From positions 46,679,949 to 46,743,948 of the forward strand of contig OX387182.1 in the NCBI GenBank assembly GCA_947561395.2: a DNA stretch of 64,000 bases, in the 5' to 3' direction. The DNA is from Buxus sempervirens. Taxonomy: Eukaryota > Streptophyta > Magnoliopsida > Buxales > Buxaceae. The notes under the pieces were generated by a model. It saw only the letters and a program-made list of their open reading frames with translations, was not told the DNA's origin and made no database searches. The position numbers were made by a program, and so were the translations under genes. Shown one piece after another: positions 54,393 through 64,000 of this stretch (positions within the stretch are counted from its first letter, which is position 1; every line of letters begins with the position of its first letter).

Positions 54393-57300
54393 TGTGTTTT
54401 TGTTGCTATATGATGATGTTAAAGAAGTAAAATGCCAACATTTTTGTTCAATCGAAATTACTGAAATCAGAGATAGTAGTTTTTCTTTTTGCTATTGCAA
54501 GTTTTTCTCTATCTTATTTTTTCAAGCAAATATAGTAAGTTATGTTAAAGAAGTAAAATGCCAACATTGTGCTCTTTTGACATTGTACGCTTTGATCCTA
54601 CAAAATGTCTCGATCTTATTTGGTCTTTGAAGGAGAAAGTTTCATGTTGCTAAATTCAGTTTGTAATGTACTATACAGATCTCTAGCCTTGGTAAGTCTA
54701 TCCGAATACACAAAGCATGAGTGAACTTCTCTTCTATATCATTTGAAACAGCTATTTTTGCAGAATTTAGAACCACCCCTATGACTTGACGTATTGCTTC
54801 CTAGCAAATACCACAAAATTCAACGTTTACAATTTATGAAATTATGAGATCTTTTAATAAACAACATTTTTAATGCTTAGTAGTAGTCACATATCTTTTG
54901 GTTTTACTTAATTCTTATTCTATTTCATTTTCGTTTTAGGACCTCACAACTATTTCATGGAGCTTGCAATGTTTTTATAAGGGAATTCTTAGATCCACTC
55001 ACACTTTTGAAATTTCCTATACATAGTACATACTAATAATGCATGTATTTATATATCCATTTTCACGTTCATGTAACTATATGAGGTTTGTCACACCAGG
55101 TGAATTTTAAAGTTCTTATGAGATAGCGTTTGCCGATTAGATAATTAATTCTAATTCTGTTATATGTTGTTAATATATTAACTTTGGAGACTTCAAAAAA
55201 AAAATTAACTTTCAAGACAATATATAAAATAATTTATTTTTTAATAATTTTTTTGAACCTATTTGCCCGTGCAACGCACGGGCCAGAATGCTAGTGAAAT
55301 AGAATAAGAATTAAGTAAAACCAAAAGATATGTGACTACTACTAAGCATTAAAAATGTTGTTTATTAAAAGATCTCATAATTTCATAAATTGTAAACGTT
55401 GAATTTTGTGGTATTTGCTAGGAAGCAATATGTCAAGTCATAGGGGTGGTTCTAAATTCTGCAAAAATAGCTGTTTCAAATGATATAGAAGAGAAGTTCA
55501 CTCATGCTTTGTGTATTCAGATAGACTTACCAAGGCTAGAGATCTGTATAGTACATTACAAACTGAATTTAGCAACATGAAACTTTCTCCTTCAAAGACC
55601 AAATAAGATCGAGACATTTTGTAGGATCAAAGCGTACAATGTCAAAAGAGCACAATGTTGGCATTTTACTTCTTTAACATAACTTACTATATTTGCTTGA
55701 AAAAATAAGATAGAGAAAAACTTGCAATAGCAAAAAGAAAAACTACTATCTCTGATTTCAGTAATTTCGATTGAACAAAAATGTTGGCATTTTACTTCTT
55801 TAACATCATCATATAGCAACAAAAACACATACCTGATCGAGAAGAACAGTTGTTGAAGGAGGAAATATCTGATCAACTCGAACTGAATCGACTCCAACGA
55901 TGCAGAGAGAATGATGATAGTCTTGGTAAACCCATCGTACCCATCGTAGGAGTCAGAATGTAAGGATTTCTGCTATCAGTTAATAGAACGTATGAATAAA
56001 AAAGATGTCTACTGTCAGTTAATAGAACATATGAATCAAATAAATGGGTGTAAATAATTAATATTGGAGTACAGGCGTTTAGATGTAAAAATTTCTACCT
56101 TCACAGGCTCATGGCTGCCTTTTGCCACTGGAACATCAGGATGTGCTGCGATCTCACAACATCCTTCTGCACATTATAAAAGGAAAAAAAAAGAAGTAAC
56201 CGATCACATTATGGAAAATTTTTATGCTTAAGCTTTAAGCAGGTAACTATTTCGAATTTGTTTGAGCGAATTCAATGCTCAAACCACAATTAATTATTTG
56301 ACGGTGGATAACATTTAGATAAAATATTATAAGACTCTATTTAGCACGAAACAAAGAAGAAAAAATTATCTGGGAATTTAAGCTTGAGTCAGAGACAGTA
56401 CTCTAAGAATGCATGACACCACATGTATATTATCTTTAGTTGAAGGGAAGATAGACGAAAGTAGGTCATGCCCCATTTTGTCAAAAAGAATCAAAATTAG
56501 GTCAAACTTCCTAGGAAGGACTGATAACCTTCGAGTTCACATGGTATCAGGAGGGTCAATCTCATTAATATATCATGAAATATAGGGAATGAAGATTCAG
56601 ACAAATACATTATTAACACCAAATGAACCAATTTCTCTAAAAGACCTGATAATAGGATGAAATTTTTTTATCAATCAACCCCACTTGCATAGAAGGTAAA
56701 ATCCAAATACAGAACAACGTAAAAACATTAAGAAATGAGAAGAAAAAATAAAATAAATAAAAAAAATAAAGAATGGCATATGGAAAATAAGCTCTGAAAT
56801 TGAATTGAAAGCTAAGAACTTGATCGACCATTAGAACAGTAACTGGAATTATTGCCACTGAATCAACAGAAAAAGAATAAAAATTGCACCTGAAGAAAGT
56901 AGGGAGCCAAAATTGATGCAACCAATGCAGCTGATATCCTTATATTCAGTCCAACCATTGCTCTCAACCATCTCTTTTATGTAAGAGAACGAAGAGGGGT
57001 TCTTGAACAGTCGAGAAGAGCCTTGGGCTGCAAGAAAACGAAGAGGCTGTAACACTCGAGTAGAGCCTGGAGGCTGCAAGAAAACAGAGAGAGAGAGAGA
57101 GAAACCGAGAGGAATAAAGAAAAGGGATTCTGGAACAGTCGAGAAGAGCCTTGGGCTGCAAGAAAACGAAGAGGCTGGAACACTCGAGAAGAGCCCGAAG
57201 GCTGCAAGAAAACGGAGAGAGAGAGGATCGAGAGAGAGAAAGAGAGGAGTAAAGAATTGTTTATACCTGATCTGGAAATATAAAAACTTAAATGACTAAA

Positions 57301-57804
57301 TCTAAATTATTTTCAAAAACCGAAGGGTCAACAATTGCGGTAAGTCTTGTCCTTTTATGAGAATTTGCAATTACTGAAAAAGTAAACATTGAATGTGAAT
57401 TATTTTTGTCGTTTTAAACCGAAGAAAAAAAAAGTCAAAAGTTACGAATTGCTTATACTTGATCTGGAAATATAAAAACTTAAATGACTAAATCTAAATT
57501 ATTTTCAAAAAACAGAAAAGTCAAAAATTGCTGCAAGTATGGTCGTTTTATAAGAAGTTATGCCTGATTTGCAATTACAAAAAAATTAAACACTGAATGT
57601 GAATTATTTTTATCGTTTTAAACTGAAGATAAAAATCAAAAGTTACGGCAGGTTCGGATTTAGTTTTCTTTTTGTTGTTTTTTTTCAGCCTGACACTTTT
57701 TTGTTTTTTGTTTTCCTTTTTTTTTTTCACAAAATATAGGCTCGGATACCCGAAGCACGCGAAGCGGGCACGTCAGCAGCCACCCCCGCTTCGCTTAATA
57801 TATA

Positions 57805-58356
57805 CTAGCAGGGCCCATGTGCAGTACTGCATGCATGTAAAAAAGGGAGGAAGTAGTTTTAAAACTGCACATGGAGAGAAAATAAGTGGGGAGAGAGGGA
57901 ATGGAGAAAGGAGAAGTGGGGATAGTTACAAACTAATTGTTTTTGAACGAAAATAGTGAGTTGAGACAGGTATAGTCCTGTATTATTGAAAATAAACTAT
58001 ACAGGAGATGGGCATTTTGTGAAAGTTGTAACTTGTTGTTTGGCACGATTTCCAAAAAGGGCGCCTTGCTTTATATATAAATATATATACTAGCAGGGCC
58101 CATGTGCAGTACTGCATGCATGTAAAAAAGGGAGGAAGTAGTTTTAAAACTGCACATGGAGAGAAAATAAGTGGGGAGAGAGGGAATGGAGAAAGGAGAA
58201 GTGGGGATAGTTACAAACTAATTGTTTTTGAACGAAAATAGTGAGTTGAGACAGGTATAGTCCTGTATTATTGAAAATAAACTATACAGGAGATGGGCAT
58301 TTTGTGAAAGTTGTAACTTGTTGTTTGGCACGATTTCCAAAAAGGGCGCCTTGCTT

Positions 58357-58373
<17 letters not shown>
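57805..58373 (-). repeat. Tandem duplication of the 285-bp Helitron head
   Basis: The CTAGCAGGGCCCATGTGC segment begins at 57805 and again at 58090, and the two 285-bp units look essentially identical. Read on the minus strand, each begins in TATATATAAAGC and ends CCCTGCTAG before T or TATAT, so each unit itself has a Helitron-like end. Copy 2 has a single head at 52151-52417. Confidence 0.9.

Positions 58374-58440
<67 letters not shown>
58366..58440. repeat. (AT)n microsatellite, 75 bp
   Basis: An uninterrupted AT dinucleotide run lies at the 5' end of Helitron copy 1, apparently expanded from its TATATATA start. Confidence 0.95.
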
Positions 58441-58443
<3 letters not shown>

Positions 58444-58445
58444 GA

Positions 58446-60192
58446 AGTAGATAGTAGATAGTAGATAGATGTGAAACTTAAATGCAGTAATGGTTTAGCT
58501 ATTGATCTTGTCTTTGGCTAGGGATCTAACTCATGTCCGACACCGAATTGATGTTTGAAGGAGAAAGGTCTCTGCCATTCCCTTCTCTCTATCTCTCTTT
58601 TGTTCTATCTGGAAATGGGAAATCGGAGATGGATCTCTCACTCTCGTTCTCGGCAAAAACACCTCTTCGTCTCTCTGTCGTTGTAGCGTCTGAAGTAGCT
58701 CTCTCTCTCTCTTGCTTTTCAAAATCTCAAATCTAGTTTAGAGGGTTCTGAATTCTCGAAATCTTGCGCTGATTTCCCTAATTTTTATTTGAGTTCTCTT
58801 CTCTCTCTCTCTCTCAGATCCTTTCTATCGGGGAAACATTTGGCTCATCAGAATTGAAGAGAAGAGAAGCCTTACTAGTTTGGTCAAATTTCAAATCGAA
58901 TCCCATGCTCTCTTCCGTAAAATTTCATCCAATCTCTCTGAGTTGGAATGTATGGTAATTTAATTTAATTTCTTAATTGAAAAACCCATCCGAGATTGAC
59001 AGAATCATTTTTATTTTTATTTTTATTGATTGGCAATTGCTTCATTTCTACATATTTTACCTATCATACATCTTGTTTAATGTTTTGATTTTCATCTCTA
59101 TTTTAACAGTATCTGACTGAACTCTAGAGCTAGAGCATGCCAATGTTGAGTTAATGTTTCGTTAGATTCTTATTTTAAAACGAGACATCAATCAGCATTC
59201 GGTTTTTTATACCGGTTGACAGTTTTGACTATCTACTTTGACTAGGTTATTAAAACATTGCATCAAATATCTCAATTTCATAAAATTTTCCTTCTCTTTT
59301 TCTTGATAGGAAAGAAAAAGGGCTTTTATTGCCACACACCACCACTGACCAAGGTAACTTTTGACTGTATTTAGTTATTCTGCTTTATAATTGCATCTAA
59401 TAAACTTCTATTTCCTCTATGTTTCTTTGCACCATTTTACTGCTATGAGTCAATGTAAGTTATGCCGTTCCATCTATCTCCTGTCTGTTTGTATATATGT
59501 ATGGTAATTGATGTATGAAACAAGAATAGTAAAATCTACTATTATATTTTTAGTGTTGGTGGAAAGAGATGCCACCATCAAGCGGCACAGAGTACCAAGA
59601 GCAAATTGGGAGGATTTTTTTTAAGGTGTTGGACATGGTTCATGGCAGGTTCAAGTTTGGCTCATGACAAGTCAAATCCATGAGCAAACTTGACTTATGC
59701 TTAAATGATGGCATTTAAGCAATTTGGGGGGTAATTTTTTATTTTGGAAAATAAAGATAACTAAAACAGCTGCTAATAAATATAAAAACCGCTGCAAATA
59801 TCCAGAAAACCATCACTAATAGCATTTTGCGATGTCGATTTCTGTGGTGGGCAGAACGGCGGGTCTAAAGGCTTTAGCGGCGGACCCTCCATATTTTGTT
59901 GTGTGAGATTGTAAATAAAAAAGTTTCCTTTTATTTTTTGTGCATGTTTTATAGCACAAATTCGAATATGCTTGAGAATTATAGTTCATATGAAGTGCAT
60001 ATCTTATGATTTAGAACTTATATGTGCCATAATTTTGTTGTTTAGTTGATATGACAGAATTAAATGTTATTGTTTTCAAAATTTTGTACTCATTATGAAA
60101 GAAACAAAAGAGATGCTTGTCTATATCAGAAAATATCAAAAACCAGGGTGAGCGTACATTATGTAGAACCATGTAAATATGATGAATCAAAA
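58446..60192. other. Unassigned stretch, pyrimidine-rich start
   Basis: CT-rich tracts at 58690-58820 resemble a plant 5' UTR, but no convincing first exon follows. At 59800-59900, AACCGCTGC, GGCGGGTCT and TTTAGCGGCGGA words recall subterminal repeats of CACTA transposons. No CACTA terminus was identified. Confidence 0.4.
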
Positions 60193-60536
60193 TAGGAATG
60201 GCAACGCATTGGGTTTGACCAATCCTAAGCTGCCCCTATAAGCATTTAGCCCATACCGCTCCTTACCCTATTGGGTTGGTCACTAAGCGAGTCAGGTTGA
60301 TCTCACTATGATATAAAATGCTATTAGGGTTCTTAAATAAAATATATAAATTAATTAATATATGTATTTTGTATCAGATATATATGAAAAACATATATTA
60401 TAATGGATTAAGATCTGGTTCGGGGAGATTAGGATCAGTTTGACAAAACCATAACCCAACCCTGACCCGATTCATGAATTACCAAAGCTTAACCATTTGG
60501 GACGGATTGGAGTGGTTTAACCCATTGCCATCCCTA
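60193..60536. mobile_element. Small non-autonomous hAT-like element
   Basis: Ends are TAGGAATGGCAACGCATTGGG and, inverted, TAGGGATGGCAATGGGTTAA, similar to the TAGGGCTGGCAA ends of the element at 49168-49668. Flanks (ATCAAAA and GTCACAAAA) are similar, but a clean 8-bp duplication is not seen. The 344-bp interior is non-coding. Confidence 0.65.
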
Positions 60537-60956
60537 GTCACAAAATGACAACTCAATCAATATGTGGGTTTGTTTAAGTTAAGATTGAAAGATAGATAAC
60601 CATTTATGCAGGTTAAAGTTCAAATCAAAATTTTTACACCTTATATTAACAAGGGTTGCCTATAGGTTCAGTCCTTGACTCCTGTTTATAAATATATCGA
60701 GTCACAAAATAGTCAACGAACAAATATCCAAATAAAATAGATCTCCTTTGACAGCTATTTGGGCGTGTTTCAAATTTTCTTAAAAGCATTAGTACCTCAT
60801 ATTAGTTGGGGTAAACTTCCTGGTTAAGTTTGTGGATTAAGTTAAAGTTTACCTATTTTTACACATAACTTACTATATTTGCTAATTTAATTTTTTTTCA
60901 TTATTTATTCAATTCAATTCATGGGTTCTTTTTCCAAAAAGAGGGGGGGGGGGGGG

Positions 60957-61007
<51 letters not shown>

Positions 61008-63683
61008 AATGAAGCTTCTAACTACAAAAATCAATATTTAAATTAATTAAATAAAACTCATCATAGTAATAATATATAATATCTCTTACAAATATAAACA
61101 AAAATTTTTAATAAATTTATATATTCTTTACTTCTTATAGCTAAAAAATAAAAAAATTCAATAACAGAATTTTCATATATTACTTCTATAAAGTGACGAT
61201 TTTGGCATGACATTTGGTTTCTCACTATGCTTCATTAAAAGTTTGGAAGACTTTAATGTTTCCTAACTACTTAAAATGCTTATTTATTTAGAATGCCTTC
61301 TAAAACAAATTTAAAAGATTATTATATCATTTAAATATTTACTCATTAGTAATTGTGTTTACATGCATAATGCATGTACACGTGCTATTGTCTACTATTA
61401 TCACGGGGAAGTGCCAATTAACACCTCTTTGATTTGAATTATAATTACTAGCTATAAGAATTGGGTGACATTTTCCCACGTGAATTCCAGTTCTGTGAAA
61501 ACTGTTCAAATGAAAACATTACAATTAACACCAACAACCATTGATTTCAATTTCCACTTTTGAGTGCTTGGGCATGGAGATCAAATGGTCACCTCTGTTT
61601 TTGCAATTATAATTCACTTTGTTGTTTTCTTTAAAAAAGAAAAAAAAAATTTAATCCAACGCCTTTTGTTTTCTAGATTCTTAACAGCAAGATTTTCTTT
61701 GTTAGTATCCCAGTAATGGGTGACTCAATCCAAAATAACAGAAATGGATGGGTGACTCAAAAGAGGTAGCATTTCATCCAATCTCTCATTTTCTTTGAAC
61801 TTAGGATCTTTAGCATACTGAGTTTAAGATCATTAGCCTTTACTTTTTTCTTGAAAATTGATCTTTCTTGTTTCTTTCTTTTTTTTTTCTTCTAGAATGT
61901 CTAACATTTTATACAAAAGGTTACTTGGTTTCCATGGCTTCTCTAATAACCACATCATAACCCTCATCACAAACAGGCCTGAGGTCATCAAATCCAGATT
62001 AGGCAAAAAATTTCATGCCCAAGATGCAGTACCTCCTTGAAAATGGCTTTTCATATCACATTCTTAGGATAAGTTAAAATAATGAGCTAAATCTGTCCTC
62101 TGATTTCCTCAAGGAATTATGAAGATCAATGAACTCGTAATGTTCACGATTAGGCGCTCTTCACGGCTTTTGAAAGTGGATCCCAGCCTCATTGTGCAAC
62201 CAAATGTAGAATTTTAGCAAGTCATGGGGTATTCATAAACCGATGATGCTCAATCCAAAGTATTTTCTGATTTAACAGGACTTTTTTGCTAGTGTTGCTG
62301 ATACCAATGAATATGGGGTTCAACTAAAGCCAAATGATGCTTGTACATGCTTTTCGGGCTATGGTTGATGTAAGATAGTGTACATGCAGTAGGAAACTTG
62401 TTTTTCTTAAGAGCTTGGGTTGGTCTGACAAAAACTCTGTTGGATTTTAAGTGCTTCTGTGTACTATATGTTTGGAGCTCAAGCTTAAGAAGATGCCCCA
62501 AATGCATCAGAATACTCGGATTCAATTGGCAATCCGGTATTAGCAGTAAAAAGTTCATATGAAAGGCATGTGCTTGTTCGGAGTCATCACAGGTATAAAT
62601 ACTTTGTTGATTCATGGATTTTGGACTCTAGATTTTGGGTTCACATCATGTTTCCAAATAAAGATTAGTTCCACAAATAAAGCCTGTAATTGTGGTTCTT
62701 TTCTGATGGATATGATGCTATATGTAAAGCTAATGGAGTAAGTGTAATTAAATGGTTGATGGCATTTTGAGTTCCTGAACTGATGTTAGACATGTTTCTA
62801 AGCTAAAGAAAATTTAATATCCCTCAGCACATTAGCTTCCATTGTTTTAGCTACACTACATCTAATTGAGCCCTTAAACTCTCTAGTGAGGTTGTGGTTG
62901 TTATCAAAAGACAGGAAATAGGCTGTCTATACAAGTAGGTAGAGAGTATGTTTACAAGGAGAGCAGTTGTTACTTTCCTTGCAAAACCTGGCACCAATAG
63001 TATAAATCTGTTGACTATGCGGCTAGGCTCTATGAATGAGTGTTGCATGATGGAACTTTATAAAGAGAAATATTGAACATTATTTTTTTTGATATGAGAG
63101 AACTATTGAACAATATTAGAACATGAAAATTTGACTTTTGCAAATATTACTTGTATAGAAAGCAATGCAAGATTGAGATCAAGATAGCATGTCATATGGG
63201 CCATGGCATACATGATTCAATTCATTCTGATATTTGATGTTCAATTGTAATATCATCTAAAGGTGAAGGATGTTACTTTTTGAATTTGACTGATGACAGG
63301 CAATGAAAGATGTGGATTTATTTTTATATAGGATAAATCTGAAGTTTGTTTGAACACTAGGACGCAAAAGTTAGTGTTTTGGATTAGATAATGGGATAGA
63401 GTACTTGAAGTAAAAAATTTATCGAATTCTGTGAAAAAAATTTATTATTTGAAATTTTATAGCTCCAAGTTTGCACTACAAATAGGGTTTAAAAACATGA
63501 GAAAGATTCTTTTGGAGAGGGCTAAATGCATGAGGCTAAATTTAAAACCAGAGTTTTGAGCTAAAGTAGTAAATATCCATATATTGCATGGTTAGCATAT
63601 GTAGTTATTGATTGCAAAATAATGGAGGAGGTTTGGATAAGTAGAGCACTATTTGAGTGTCTAGGATTTATGTGTGTAGATTG
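60537..63683. other. AT-rich stretch without recognisable gene
   Basis: Apart from the G-run and GA microsatellite, I see no bounded repeat, RNA gene or protein domain. Short open frames look random. Confidence 0.45.
60943..61004. repeat. G17 run followed by (AG)n microsatellite
   Basis: Seventeen G bases (60943-60959) pass directly into 22 AG/GA units. Length is likely variable between individuals and hard to assemble. Confidence 0.95.
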
Positions 63684-64000
63684 TAATAATCATTTGCAGC
63701 CTAAAAAGATGATGGCTGTGCAAAAAAGGAGATGTATGAGCATTATTGAAATAGTTTTAGAAAAAACAATCGTAGGAGACACCATATTTTCATCCCATAC
63801 AAGTAGATAATGAGGATTTGATAATTAACATATTTTTGAAAGGTACTAGGATTATGACATATTACAGTTATTTTGGCAATGTGGTTTATTTTGACACCAC
63901 ATACAAAACAAATGAGGAAGGTGACTATTTGGGTTATTTGTCGGTATTAATCATCATTGACAAATGAGGGCAATAGCTTTGATGTTACCAAGTGTATATC
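63684..64000 (+). pseudogene. FAR1-type MULE transposase fragment, continues past window
   Basis: Segments match the FAR1-type transposase at 31574-33887. NNHLQPKKMMAVQKRRCMS corresponds to the end of the DNA-binding domain. VDNEDLITNIF corresponds to its LDDEDLITRFF, and SYFGNVVYFDTTYKTNEEG to the segment with the first catalytic Asp. At least two stops and one or more frameshifts occur, and the region between the DNA-binding end and DEDLIT is mostly missing. It is a decayed MULE remnant, perhaps of a subfamily different from the element at 26-40 kb. Confidence 0.8.

Larger units (their letters stand above)
52151..55294 (+). mobile_element. Non-autonomous Helitron, copy 2, inserted in copy 1
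   Basis: It starts TCTACTATATATAAAGC after an A. It ends with hairpin GCCCGTGC-AAC-GCACGGGC (55265-55283), 7 nt, then CTAG before T. This is the standard Helitron structure, with insertion at A/T and no target duplication. It is a near-identical inverted copy of copy 1. The uninterrupted target sequence is visible inside copy 2 itself at 54921-54935 (minus strand CGAAAA then TGAAATAG). Confidence 0.9.
51785..58445 (-). mobile_element. Non-autonomous Helitron, copy 1, split by copy 2
   Basis: On the minus strand it starts near 58445 (TCTACTATATATA) and ends CTAG at 51785, with hairpin GCCTGTGC-AAC-GCACGGGC (51792-51810, one mispair). Copy 2 is inserted near its 3' end, leaving 51785-52150 and 55295-58445 as its two parts. 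It encodes no Rep/helicase. Its 5' head is tandemly duplicated and is preceded by a long TA run. The exact 5' end is ambiguous because CTACTAT words are repeated there. Confidence 0.8.

Noticed and set aside
54325-54630. 101-codon open frame, identical inverted at 55592-55897
   Set aside because: The duplication is explained by the inverted Helitron copies. The frame crosses a likely splice donor and shows no recognised domain, so conservation of the frame is not evidence of a gene.
59800-59900. CACTA transposon end
   Set aside because: GCGG-type words are suggestive, but no CACTA terminus, inverted partner or 3-bp duplication was found.

Overview
This window is intergenic, transposon-dominated DNA from a flowering plant. 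The evidence is the mix of families: a Ty1/copia element primed by initiator tRNA-Met, a Tat/Ogre-type Ty3/gypsy relative, a TRIM solo LTR, FAR1-type Mutator (MULE) transposase, a BED-finger hAT transposase with plant-type introns, Tourist-like MITEs, and Helitrons with the CTAG-T terminus. I cannot place the species. No complete host gene could be recognised. At most there are weak candidate exons near 10-11 kb on the minus strand.

Layout. 1-830: a GGACCGG-rich repeat cut by the window edge. 2337-6326: a solo LTR holding a 1.2-kb GTATCG-rich TIR element. 6.3-12.4 kb: unassigned sequence with a U6 snRNA retropseudogene. 12434-19859: a decayed copia element with two later insertions, a 155-bp TRIM solo LTR in gag and a 2.5-kb solo LTR at the RT/RNase H junction. 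20572-48754: one gag-only Tat-like LTR element bounded by a perfect CATCC duplication, swollen to 28 kb by nested insertions. These are a MULE with long TIRs (about 26431-40262) that itself contains a 5.8-kb hAT element (34054-39860, GTTGTACA duplication), and a 5.5-kb solo LTR (40668-46135, GCAAG) that contains another solo LTR (43550-45743, GATTG). 48924-49994: a Tourist-like MITE with a hAT MITE inside. 50336-58445: three related Helitrons, one inserted in opposite orientation into a copy of its own family. 60193-60536: another hAT-like MITE. 63684-64000: a FAR1-type transposase fragment running off the window.

The MULE carries two convergent genes: a FAR1-type transposase (minus strand, with one frameshift and a damaged SWIM finger) and a multi-exon accessory gene (plus strand) that starts with an HMG-box-like region. 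The hAT transposase keeps its BED finger, catalytic-core segments and dimerisation domain but has one frameshift in a short C run.

The least familiar signals are arrays of short hairpins inside the LTRs. In the 40668-46135 LTR, four consecutive hairpins share almost the same loop while their stem sequences differ and remain complementary. In the three TGTNNRCACC-type LTRs the arrays instead repeat the same stem, with a different stem sequence in each LTR.
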